Of a stretch of DNA of 64,000 nucleotides, positions 44,949 through 52,840 are shown piece after piece. Positions within the stretch are counted from its first letter, which is position 1. Every line of letters begins with the position of its first letter. Below the pieces are notes generated by a model. It was not told the origin of the DNA. It saw only the letters and a program-made list of their open reading frames with translations, and did not search any database. The position numbers and the translations under genes are program-made. The DNA comes from Dyadobacter sp. SG02 (GTDB lineage Bacteria; Bacteroidota; Bacteroidia; Cytophagales; Spirosomataceae): NCBI RefSeq assembly GCF_900109045.1, contig NZ_FNYL01000002.1:558001-622000 (forward strand), given 5' to 3'.

Positions 44949-45920
44949 ATGACGACTATAACCAAAATGAACCTTGGCCTGAACGGGCCGCTCGTTTCCA
45001 AACTCGGACTAGGCTGTATGCGCATGTCGCCCGTATGGGGAAGCAAAGGCAATGATGAATCCGAAAGCATTGCTACCATTCAAACAGCACTGGATAATGG
45101 CATTAACTTCCTGAATACCGGCGACTTCTACGGTGCCGGCCATAATGAACTGCTGGTGGGAAAGGCTATCAAAGGCCGTCGCGACGATGCATTCGTGAGC
45201 GTCAAGTTCGGGGCTATATTTTATAATAACCAATGGCTGGGACTCGACCTGCGCCCGGTAGCCATTAAAAACTTCATCAACTATTCGCTGGTGCGCCTGG
45301 GGATCGACACGATCGATCTTTACCAGCCGTGCCGGCTCGACGGCAGCGTTCCGGTGGAAGAGGTGATCGGTACCATCGCCGACCTGATTACCGAGGGAAA
45401 AGTGCGTTACCTGGGCGTTTCCGAGATCACCGCCGAGCAACTGCGTAAAGCGCACGCCGTCCATCCGGTAACCGCATTGGAAATAGGGTATTCGCTCGCC
45501 GACCGGCAGATCGAGCAGGATCTGCTGCCGACGGCCAAAGAACTGGGCATTGGCGTGGTAGCATTCGCGAATACCGCCGAGGGACTTCTCACCGGCGAAT
45601 TGACAGCCCCGCTTCCCGCAGGCAGCTACCAGCATCATTTTCCACGTTTCCAGGGTGAGAACCTGATCAGGAACCTGGCGAAGGTTGAGCTATTGAAGCA
45701 AATGGCCTGGGAAAAAGGCCACACGCCTACACAACTCGCGATCGCGTGGGTGAATGCGCAGGGCGAACATATGATGCCGCTCGTGAGCATGAGCCGCCGG
45801 ACGCGCCTGCCCGAGAATATGGAGGCCATGCAAATCCGGTTCACCGCAGCGGAAATGGATGCGCTCAATACGCATTTCGCGCCTGGTGCTATCGTGGGCG
45901 GCACTTATCTTCAACGATAG
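44949..45920 (+). CDS. Aldo/keto-reductase-family protein with degenerate catalytic tetrad
   Basis: The protein has 323 residues. The ATG at 44949 follows CAACAAAAAG; an in-frame TTG at 44922 is unlikely. The AKR barrel is complete (NGPLVSKLGLGCMRMS; LLPTAKELGIGVVAFANTAE). Of the catalytic set, Tyr61 (in TGDFYG) and Lys86 (VSVKFG) remain, but the Asp is Asn56 (FLNTGDFYG) and the His is Cys128 (LYQPCRLDG). Known AKRs need Asp, Tyr, Lys and His. Either the substrate differs or activity is altered. A near -7 box (CATCTTTG, 44917-44924) lies just before it. An AraC regulator follows 39 bp later. Confidence 0.88.
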   Translation: MTTITKMNLGLNGPLVSKLGLGCMRMSPVWGSKGNDESESIATIQTALDNGINFLNTGDFYGAGHNELLVGKAIKGRRDDAFVSVKFGAIFYNNQWLGLDLRPVAIKNFINYSLVRLGIDTIDLYQPCRLDGSVPVEEVIGTIADLITEGKVRYLGVSEITAEQLRKAHAVHPVTALEIGYSLADRQIEQDLLPTAKELGIGVVAFANTAEGLLTGELTAPLPAGSYQHHFPRFQGENLIRNLAKVELLKQMAWEKGHTPTQLAIAWVNAQGEHMMPLVSMSRRTRLPENMEAMQIRFTAAEMDALNTHFAPGAIVGGTYLQR

Positions 45921-45959
45921 CGGAGGTTACTTTCGCCCAGCTTTTAATATCTTTATAGC

Positions 45960-46772
45960 GTGACTAATCCAACTGAAATACTGCCCGGACTTATCTTTTA
46001 CTCCTACCTCTCGAAACAGCGGAAGGACAAAGTGGCATTTATGGAACACAATACACTGGTATTGCAGGTTTCGGGCCGTTTTTCACTGGAAACCGCCTCG
46101 CAGAAGATCGGTATGGGTGCGGGGGAAATGCTGCTCATTCAAAAGAACCAGCTGGGCGAAATTACCAAAACACCCGTGGACGGCGAGGATTATCAAACGG
46201 TGGTGATATGCCTGCATGAGGACATGCTGCGAACGATAGCGCTCGAAGAACAGGTAGAGACGGGGCACAAGTATACCGGGCCACCGAATGTGCTGGTGCC
46301 GGTCAACGACTTTCTGCGCGCATTCTTTCAATCGATCATCCCGTACGTGCGCAACCCGGACGAAACGCTGACCGAGCGGCTCGGAATGCTCAAGGTGAAG
46401 GAAGCGGTGCATTTGCTGATGCATGCGATGCCGGAGCTGGAAGAGCTGTTGTTCGACTTCTCGGAACCTTACAAAATGGACCTGGAAAAATTCATGGTCA
46501 GCAATTTTCATTACAATGTCCCGGTTGAGAAGTTTGCGCGGCTTACCGGCAGGAGCCTGGCGGGGTTCAAACGCGACTTTCAGCGGATATTCGGCATGGC
46601 ACCCCGGCATTGGCTGCAAGAAAGAAGGCTCGCCGAAGCCCGGTACCTGATCGAAACAAAGCATAAGAAGCCCTCGGCGATCTACCTCGACCTGGGATTT
46701 GAAAGCCTCTCGCATTTCTCGCATTCATTTAAGAAGAAGTACGGTAAGGCGCCTACCGAGTGGGTGGTTTAA
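45960..46772 (+). CDS. AraC-family transcriptional regulator
   Basis: The protein has 270 residues and starts with GTG at 45960. The N-terminal 170 residues look like a cupin-type sensor (HNTLVLQVSGRFSLETASQK, GEMLLIQKNQLGEI). The C-terminal 100 residues are an AraC DNA-binding domain (VEKFARLTGRSLAGFKRDFQRIFGMAPRHW; PSAIYLDLGFESLSHFSHSFKKKYGKAPTEW). It lies between the AKR gene and a 14-bp repeat array. Control of the AKR or the following reductase is plausible but unproven. Confidence 0.92.
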   Translation: MTNPTEILPGLIFYSYLSKQRKDKVAFMEHNTLVLQVSGRFSLETASQKIGMGAGEMLLIQKNQLGEITKTPVDGEDYQTVVICLHEDMLRTIALEEQVETGHKYTGPPNVLVPVNDFLRAFFQSIIPYVRNPDETLTERLGMLKVKEAVHLLMHAMPELEELLFDFSEPYKMDLEKFMVSNFHYNVPVEKFARLTGRSLAGFKRDFQRIFGMAPRHWLQERRLAEARYLIETKHKKPSAIYLDLGFESLSHFSHSFKKKYGKAPTEWVV

Positions 46773-46782
46773 AGTTGCCCCC

Positions 46783-46838
46783 GGCGAGGGGTGCCCGACC
46801 AGGGGTGCCCGGCCAGGGGCGCCCGGCGAGGGACGCGA
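46783..46838 (+). repeat. 14-bp GC-rich tandem repeats upstream of the reductase gene (array A)
   Basis: Four 14-bp units begin at 46783, 46797, 46811 and 46825; the last is degenerate. The pattern is roughly GRCSAGGGGYGCCC. The array starts 10 bp after the AraC stop. A related array (47521-47612) sits on the other side of the reductase gene. Confidence 0.9.
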
Positions 46839-46890
46839 TTAGCCCCCACTTTTGGCAGGTTTGCACCCGCTTTCAAATGCAATGACCGTG

Positions 46891-46898
46891 TACTTTTG
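46891..46898 (+). promoter_or_regulatory. Probable -7 box of the RibD/DHFR-like gene
   Basis: TACTTTTG matches TAnnTTTG exactly, 28 bp before the ATG at 46926. No TTTG at the expected -33 distance is visible, though TTTG occurs at 46860-46863, 27 bp upstream of the box. Confidence 0.5.
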
Positions 46899-46925
46899 TT
46901 GTATCACTATTCAAAACACAAAGAC

Positions 46926-47522
46926 ATGGGAAAGATCATCGCTATTACCCAGCTTTCAGTGGACGGCGTCATGCAGGCGCCCGGCGGGCCCGACGAAGAT
47001 AAAGACAGCGGGTTCAGACACGGCGGCTGGTTTATGCATTACGGGGACGATCTGCTGCACAAGATCATCGGCGAAATCATTTCCGGCGAATTTGAATTGC
47101 TTCTCGGCCGTAAAACATACGATATTTTTGCTTCCTACTGGCCGCTCCACGACGACGACCCCATCGGAAAAGCATTCAACAAAGCGAAGAAATACGTTGC
47201 CACCCGCACCCTGGATCACCTTGACTGGCACAATGCGCAGATTGTGGAGGATGTGGTTAAAGAAATAGGCGAGCTGCGGGCGTCGGACGGCCCTGACATT
47301 CACATTTGGGGCAGCAGTAACCTGTTACAAACGCTGATCTCCGCCAGGCTCGTCGATGAACATCGTCTGTGGATCGCTCCGGTGGTGCTGGGCGGCGGAA
47401 AGCGGCTGTTCGAAAATGGCGTACCTGCGGGCGGCCTCGCGCTGGTAGATACGCAGGTTACCTCCACGGGCATGATTATCAATACCTACCGGCCGGCTGG
47501 GGCGTTGCCGGGAGACGCCTAG
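46926..47522 (+). CDS. RibD/dihydrofolate-reductase-fold protein
   Basis: The protein has 198 residues. I used ATG 46926 (MGKIIAITQLSVDGVMQAPG); the frame is open further upstream only because it crosses the repeat array. The DHFR-like fold shows LLGRKTYDIFASYWP, KYVATRTLDHLDWHNAQI, IHIWGSSNLLQTLISARLVDE and VVLGGGKRLFENG, the usual signature of the RibD C-terminal/DHFR-like family. These are NADPH-dependent reductases, many of unknown substrate. The TAG stop (47520-47522) lies at the edge of the downstream 14-bp array, so the array contributes to the gene end. Confidence 0.9.
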   Translation: MGKIIAITQLSVDGVMQAPGGPDEDKDSGFRHGGWFMHYGDDLLHKIIGEIISGEFELLLGRKTYDIFASYWPLHDDDPIGKAFNKAKKYVATRTLDHLDWHNAQIVEDVVKEIGELRASDGPDIHIWGSSNLLQTLISARLVDEHRLWIAPVVLGGGKRLFENGVPAGGLALVDTQVTSTGMIINTYRPAGALPGDA

Positions 47523-47612
47523 TCGGGGGCGCCCAGTCGGGGACGCCTAGTCGGGTACGCCTAGTCGGGTACGCCTAGTCGGGGACGCCCGGTCGGGGGC
47601 GCCCAGCCAGGG
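47521..47612 (+). repeat. 14-bp GC-rich tandem repeats downstream of the reductase gene (array B)
   Basis: Six full 14-bp units start at 47521, 47535, 47549, 47563, 47577 and 47591, followed by a partial copy to 47612. The pattern is RGTCGGGKRCGCCY; two inner units are identical. Units containing GGGCGCCC are self-complementary. The unit length and motif match array A, and a partial unit (47510-47520) runs into the reductase gene. Confidence 0.92.
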
Positions 47613-47641
47613 AATTTGAGCTACGTATAGTGACATCCGCA

Positions 47642-47681
47642 CAGCAACCGGGCCTGGCTAATCAGTCAGGCCCAGTTGCTG
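47642..47681. terminator. Hairpin at the 3' end of the collagen-like lipoprotein gene
   Basis: A 15-bp stem with one C/A mismatch (47642-47656 with 47667-47681) overlaps the last codons and stop of the minus-strand gene ending at 47658. It lies between convergent genes. T-rich sequence is minimal, so it is a probable bidirectional stop. Confidence 0.5.
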
Positions 47682-48230
47682 TTTGATCAGTGTATAATTT
47701 TTCAAATCGGCGATATTAACCCGTCCCTTCTTGTCTGGCGGGATGATGATCCAGCGAAATTCGAGGTCGAAATCGATCGGCGTGAGCCTTGGGGCGTAAT
47801 AAGTCACGTCGAAGTTAATGCTCCCGGCCTGATTTTGAACCTGCATGAAAAAGCCAAGCGTCAATTCCTCATTGCTGGCAGGCAGGGAAAATACGACATT
47901 CGGTCGGCCCTCATTACGGTAATAAGCGATGACGAGCGCGCTGTCGAGGACCGCCTGGGTGATATTGGCGTCGGGGCGCGTGACCGAGAAATAGGTGGAA
48001 TCCCCGCGCTGCCAGGCCGTATTGGGTACCTTCACCCACGGCGATACGATCAGGTTGGCCGCTCCTTTCGGTCCGGCTGGGCCTTGTGCGCCGTTTTGGC
48101 CTGGTGTTCCCTGCGGGCCTTGCGGGCCTGCGGGGCCGACGTCGCCGTCGGAGCCTTTGCAGGCGATGAGTACATATATTAACAGGAATATCCAGAGGCA
48201 ATTTTTGCCGGGGAGGGGTATCGTTTTCAT
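47658..48230 (-). CDS. Lipoprotein with a short collagen-like Gly-X-Y segment
   Basis: The protein has 190 residues, taking the start at 48230 (MKTIPLPGKNCLWIFLLIYV, lipidated Cys in VLIACKGSDG). Right after the lipid anchor come about ten Gly-X-Y triplets (GDVGPAGPQGPQGTPGQNG and on), then a globular domain of about 125 residues (VKVPNTAWQRGDSTYFSVTR; DSALVIAYYRNEGRPN). Short collagen-like stalks behind the lipid occur in many Bacteroidota lipoproteins and probably hold the domain off the membrane. The globular part is not recognised. Confidence 0.85.
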   Translation of the reverse strand: MKTIPLPGKNCLWIFLLIYVLIACKGSDGDVGPAGPQGPQGTPGQNGAQGPAGPKGAANLIVSPWVKVPNTAWQRGDSTYFSVTRPDANITQAVLDSALVIAYYRNEGRPNVVFSLPASNEELTLGFFMQVQNQAGSINFDVTYYAPRLTPIDFDLEFRWIIIPPDKKGRVNIADLKNYTLIKQQLGLTD

Positions 48231-48354
48231 CATTGGTTCGAGGTAGGAGGGGTACTGGCAAACGTTTCGAAACGCATGGGCAAACAACAAGGTTTACCAC
48301 CTCGCTTCTTCACAAGAAAAGGGAAGCGAGCACGGACGGAGGCGGGGTAAAAAA

Positions 48355-48368
48355 ACAGTTGTAACTGT
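48355..48368. promoter_or_regulatory. Small dyad in the collagen-like / phosphoesterase divergent gap
   Basis: ACAGTT and AACTGT are inverted repeats separated by 2 bp. A second perfect 8-bp inverted repeat (CTCGCTTC 48301-48308, GAAGCGAG 48323-48330) lies nearby. The surrounding 268-bp gap is otherwise AT-rich with no other feature I can call. Confidence 0.3.
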
Positions 48369-48492
48369 CTGATAATTAGGATTTAATATGAGTAAATATA
48401 TTGAATTTAATTTGGATATATAAAGAAAAAATAGCAATTTTTATATACAATTATTTGCATATCCAAGTCCCTCTTCTTCCATCTTAAACCTG

Positions 48493-51400
48493 ATGCTTAT
48501 GAGACCGATTCTATCAGTGCTCTCATTTTGCCTCCTGTTGTTTTCGGTGTCTGTTGCGCAGACACCCGTGATAACACGCGGCCCCTATCTGCAAATGGCC
48601 TATTCACAAAAACTCAATGAATTCGCGGCGAATGCATCCGTGACCGTCCGCTGGCGTACAAACGTCGCCACCGTCGGTCGGGTAGTTTACTCCGCGGAAC
48701 CGGAATATGAGTTACTGGGGCAAGGGTCGCCTATCGTGGAGGAAGCCGCAGCGACCACGGAGCATAAGATCACGCTCTCGGGCCTCAAAGCCGATCAGCA
48801 GTACCGCTATTACATCGGGGCCACGGTGGTGTCCCAGCTTCCGGTGATCCTAGAAAAATCTCCCGACCACGTTTTCAGGACGCCGCCGCTTCCGGGCACT
48901 AAAAAGAAGACCAAAATGTGGATTCTGGGCGATTTTGGCTACTCCGCACCCTTTCCGGCAGCACCCAACCGCCAGGATAGCGTCATCGACGCGTGGAAGG
49001 ATTTCATGGCTGTAAACCAAACCGGTCCGATGGATCTCTGGCTCTGGCTGGGCGATAATGCTTACGAGCAGGGAAAGGAAGAGCAATACCAGGAGCATAT
49101 TTTCAATAAAACCAAGTCGCGGTACGACTTTATGTTCAGGCAAACGCCATTCTACGCCACGCCGGGTAACCACGATTATTACGACGGGACTGTCGACGTG
49201 CCCACGCTTAACCAGACGAGGGCCAATAAAAACATTCATTATTATAGTGTAGTCGAGAACTTTACGAATGGGGAAGGAGGGGGAGAGCCTTCTGCGACCG
49301 AGGCCTATTACTCGTTCGATTACGGCAATATCCATTTCATCAGTCTCGATACCTACGGATTTGAAAAGCTGGGCGATGATCCCTCGAAGATCCTGATCCC
49401 CACCAGCGTACAGGCGCAGTGGCTGAAAAGAGACCTAGCCAGGGCCAACGCGAATCCGGCGACCAATTGGGTGATTGTTTTCACGCATATGCCGCCCTTC
49501 ACGGGTGGTTCGCATAATTCGGACGCAGAAAGTGACCTGATTCAGATCCGGAACAATCTCGTACCCATCCTGGACGCCTACAAGGTGGACCTGGTGATAG
49601 CGGGGCACAGCCACGGGTACGAGCGCTCACGCCTCATGCGCGACCATTTTACCACTTCCACCAATTTCGTGATGGCTACGCACAACCCCGCGGTAGGCAG
49701 CAATGCGCAGGGCAACGGGCGCTATGACGGAACAGCCAATTCATGCTTTTATTACAAAAACAGCGCTGCCGCGAAAAACGAAGGCATTGTATATGTGGTG
49801 AACGGAGCCGGAGGGCGGGCATTGGAAGAGGTCGTGGGCAGTAACCGGAGGAACCCCGAGCTGGCGGCGCGGCTAATGGCTTCTTCCCATTTTTTCGTAG
49901 GCGGATCGATGTACCTCGAAGTAGAGGGCAAGCGGCTGACAGCCAAATATATCAGTGCTAAAAAGCAGGTCCTCGACCAGTTCACGATTTTTAAAGACCT
50001 GGATGGTTTCACCGTGCCGGAAACCGACGATGTTACCCGCACGGCGATCTGTGAATGCACGGACGCCCAGCCCGGCAGTGATAATTTCACGCATTATGTC
50101 GATAACAAGGGTAACCTGCTGCTGTCGATCAACAAACACGACCTGAATATCGGCAAGGCCGGGGTGACGCCTTTTGATGTAAAACTGGGTGGAAAACCCG
50201 GAAGAACGGAAGTAGGCGCGCTCGGCCCTGCTACCAACTACGTGCGATCGGACAGGCCCCGGTCGTTCAGCTCCAACTGGCGGGTGATGAACCGGTATTG
50301 GTCGGTCAAACCCAATCCCGAACTGACTGGAAAACAACAGGTAACTGTGCGGCATTACTACACGGATTCAGACCTTACCCATCTCCGGTTCAACGACGGG
50401 GCTTACGAGCATATCGGGCATTTCAGCCTCCGGTTCTTTAAAATAAATAGTTTGACCACGAATTATAACCTCGACCCCCGGAACGGCGTCCACAATACCA
50501 TCAAGGCGGCCGCCGATTTCAACAAGGATGGCATCTGGTTGTACGACGTCAAGCAGACCGATGTTACCGACCAGCAACCTACTCCGCTGGAATACAAGTG
50601 GCGGTACGGGTTCAACCAGCCGGAAGTGTTCTTTTATCCTGCCCAATCCTTTCCATTCTATTCGGGCGAGTTTGTCGTGGGGCGGTTGAATGGCGGAGGC
50701 GGTATAGGCGGCCAGGTTTACAACCAGAATCCCCGCGGTAGCGTCGTCGTACTGCACGCGGGCAGCAACTGGCGCTTTTTTGCCAGAGGCACAGTGCCTC
50801 CGGACAATGGGATATTTAACTGGAAAGGTGGTCAGGACCCCGACGAGCTCAATGTGGAAGACCCGCCGAACTATGATGACGAGGGAAACTGGCCGACCGG
50901 CCCGGCACCTTTCGGCTATTCCCCTAACCGTGAAGACGGGGAGAAAATGCTCATCCCCGCCTGCCAGGCCGAACTGGATTGCTACGAGTACCGGGGACGC
51001 AACTCCACCTTGCGCGAAGGCTGCCTTACTACCCCTTGTGCCACCCGATGGACGACTACGTATTTCAGGAATTCGTTTCGCATGAGCTCGCAGCATATGG
51101 CCTACCATAAATCGGTCATTATCAATTATAAAAGAGACGACGGGATCGTTATTTATATCAATGGGAAACAGCTGGCCCCAGGGGATCCGAATATCACCGC
51201 TAATCCCGTTCTCTTTTCAACTTTCGCAGGCAATGCCAATCCGGAATATCCCTGGCAGACGATCGTCGTGCCGAACGACGGAAATTTTTTCCGGCTTGGA
51301 CGGAACACCATCGCCGTGGAGCTCCACCAGACCAGTGCGACCAGCTCGGATCTCTATTTTGATATGGACATTACATTAAGCCCCGATGTGTTGACGGTAC

Positions 51401-51672
51401 CGGCGCGCGTCGCGGCAATGCGGGACGTCCAGCGCGTAACACCGGAATTTGTTTTGTATCCCAATCCCGCCGACCAGGACAGGGTCATTTTCGACACGCC
51501 GCTGGAATACGAGACCATGCGCATTACGGACTCGAAGGGTGTGGTACGGCGTTACCTGTCCACACCGGGTACTTTGAAAGAGCTGGATATTTCGGGGCTT
51601 CCTGCGGGTATTTTTATCCTTTCGAGCGAACACAAAGGCAAGGTGCGGCATTATAAAGTGATTAAGAGATGA
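48493..51672 (+). CDS. Secreted purple-acid-phosphatase-like metallophosphoesterase with T9SS sorting domain
   Basis: The protein has 1059 residues; the in-frame ATG at 48499 is an equal alternative. After the signal peptide (RPILSVLSFCLLLFSVSVAQ) comes a fibronectin-like N-domain (TPVITRGPYLQMAYSQKL, VTVRWRTNVATVGRVVYS). A calcineurin-type phosphoesterase follows with the metal ligands GDFGYS, GDNAYEQG, GNHDYYDG, FTHMPPF and GHSHGYERS, ending near residue 500. A long region (about 510-960) is unrecognised. The last 90 residues are a type A T9SS sorting domain (FVLYPNPADQDRVIFDT, KVIKR). It probably releases phosphate outside the cell. Confidence 0.88.
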   Translation: MLMRPILSVLSFCLLLFSVSVAQTPVITRGPYLQMAYSQKLNEFAANASVTVRWRTNVATVGRVVYSAEPEYELLGQGSPIVEEAAATTEHKITLSGLKADQQYRYYIGATVVSQLPVILEKSPDHVFRTPPLPGTKKKTKMWILGDFGYSAPFPAAPNRQDSVIDAWKDFMAVNQTGPMDLWLWLGDNAYEQGKEEQYQEHIFNKTKSRYDFMFRQTPFYATPGNHDYYDGTVDVPTLNQTRANKNIHYYSVVENFTNGEGGGEPSATEAYYSFDYGNIHFISLDTYGFEKLGDDPSKILIPTSVQAQWLKRDLARANANPATNWVIVFTHMPPFTGGSHNSDAESDLIQIRNNLVPILDAYKVDLVIAGHSHGYERSRLMRDHFTTSTNFVMATHNPAVGSNAQGNGRYDGTANSCFYYKNSAAAKNEGIVYVVNGAGGRALEEVVGSNRRNPELAARLMASSHFFVGGSMYLEVEGKRLTAKYISAKKQVLDQFTIFKDLDGFTVPETDDVTRTAICECTDAQPGSDNFTHYVDNKGNLLLSINKHDLNIGKAGVTPFDVKLGGKPGRTEVGALGPATNYVRSDRPRSFSSNWRVMNRYWSVKPNPELTGKQQVTVRHYYTDSDLTHLRFNDGAYEHIGHFSLRFFKINSLTTNYNLDPRNGVHNTIKAAADFNKDGIWLYDVKQTDVTDQQPTPLEYKWRYGFNQPEVFFYPAQSFPFYSGEFVVGRLNGGGGIGGQVYNQNPRGSVVVLHAGSNWRFFARGTVPPDNGIFNWKGGQDPDELNVEDPPNYDDEGNWPTGPAPFGYSPNREDGEKMLIPACQAELDCYEYRGRNSTLREGCLTTPCATRWTTTYFRNSFRMSSQHMAYHKSVIINYKRDDGIVIYINGKQLAPGDPNITANPVLFSTFAGNANPEYPWQTIVVPNDGNFFRLGRNTIAVELHQTSATSSDLYFDMDITLSPDVLTVPARVAAMRDVQRVTPEFVLYPNPADQDRVIFDTPLEYETMRITDSKGVVRRYLSTPGTLKELDISGLPAGIFILSSEHKGKVRHYKVIKR

Positions 51673-51833
51673 AGGCTGGCCGGCGTGCCGGATGAGCATT
51701 ATCGTCCGGCCACGTCGGCTACAACGGCCGAAAACAGTTCATAAAGCATTTCGTTGGTTTCTTTTCGCTATTTTGGCGGCCCGGTAGGTTTGGCCTGCCG
51801 CGCAACGAACAGGAACATAGAAACCAGCTCTTT

Positions 51834-52739
51834 ATGCAGAAAAAATTCAATCTGAGGTCCTTCAATCTGTACGAGTTTCTTAAACATCAGAACGCCTATG
51901 GCTTCAATGTTCCGTTTTTCCTCGCCGACAGGCATACCTACCAAAACGCCCATGTGAACTTCCCGTTCCGGACATTTACGTTCGGGTTGGGCATAACCTA
52001 CACGGGTGAGGGAGATGTGTTCAAGATCGGTAGTACGGACTACCTGGTGACTGAATGCTGCCTCACAACGGTCGGGCCGGGGATGGTTTGCCAATGGACG
52101 GGCAATTACACGGCCGAGCACGACACGGTTTATTTCACCGAAGAATTGTTCGAGGGGATGAAAAACAATGCGTTTCTGCATTCGCTTCCATTCTTTTTCC
52201 ACGGTGGCAGGCATGTAATCAGGCTGTCGGACGAGCAGACGAGAAAAATGGCCGCATTGTTCGGTTTGCTGAAAGAATTGAAAGACGACAAAAGCGCTGT
52301 GCCCGGTATCGTGCATTCGCTGCTGATGCTGGCGGAATCTTTTCACGTCGGGCGGAGTGGCGTGCACCCGGACGGGAGCATTTCCGAAGAAGCTCCCAAC
52401 CGCATTTCCAACGGCATCTCCAACCGTGAAAAGATAGCGCAAGCGTTCCGGAAATTGGTCGCGGAGCATTTCCCCGAGCATAAGGAGGTGGCTTTTTACG
52501 CTACCGAATTGCATATCACCCCCAAATACCTCAGCGAAGTCTTGCAGGCTGAACTAGGCAAACCTGCCAAAGCATTTATCGACGAATATGTGGTGATGGA
52601 GGCCAAAAGCCTGCTGAAACAGACGTCCTTGTCGATCCAGGAAATCTGCTACTGGCTGGGCTTTGAGGATGCTTCGCATTTCAACAAGTCTTTCAAAAAG
52701 CTGACGAACACCACGCCTACCGAATATCGGAAGAGCTGA
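51834..52739 (+). CDS. AraC-family transcriptional regulator
   Basis: The protein has 301 residues and starts at ATG 51834. The N-terminal half is a cupin-like sensor (FLADRHTYQNAHVNFPFRTF, YLVTECCLTTVGPGM). The C-terminus is an AraC HTH (ELHITPKYLSEVLQAELGKPAKAFIDEYVV; LSIQEICYWLGFEDASHFNKSFKKLTNTTPTEYR). It lies 101 bp upstream of the epoxide hydrolase on the same strand. Regulation of that gene is a reasonable guess, as such pairs are often local. Confidence 0.93.
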   Translation: MQKKFNLRSFNLYEFLKHQNAYGFNVPFFLADRHTYQNAHVNFPFRTFTFGLGITYTGEGDVFKIGSTDYLVTECCLTTVGPGMVCQWTGNYTAEHDTVYFTEELFEGMKNNAFLHSLPFFFHGGRHVIRLSDEQTRKMAALFGLLKELKDDKSAVPGIVHSLLMLAESFHVGRSGVHPDGSISEEAPNRISNGISNREKIAQAFRKLVAEHFPEHKEVAFYATELHITPKYLSEVLQAELGKPAKAFIDEYVVMEAKSLLKQTSLSIQEICYWLGFEDASHFNKSFKKLTNTTPTEYRKS

Positions 52740-52806
52740 TTTGTACAGCGGAGTTTTGTACTATCTTTCCCGAAATCCTTCCTAACAGCACGCGGCTTTG
52801 CGGCGG

Positions 52807-52814
52807 TACCTTTG
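52807..52814 (+). promoter_or_regulatory. Probable -7 box of the epoxide hydrolase gene
   Basis: TACCTTTG matches TAnnTTTG exactly and ends 26 bp before the ATG at 52841. No -33 TTTG at the normal distance was found, which leaves room for control by the AraC regulator just upstream. Confidence 0.5.
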
Positions 52815-52840
52815 TTTCATTCCAAAACAAACAGGACGCC

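Noticed and set aside
46791..46925. Upstream extension of the reductase gene through the 14-bp array
   Set aside because: It translates GC-rich repeats into Arg/Pro-rich nonsense; ATG 46926 starts the conserved fold and follows a -7 box.
47521..47612. Array B considered as a CRISPR array
   Set aside because: Units are contiguous 14-mers without spacers and no cas gene is present.
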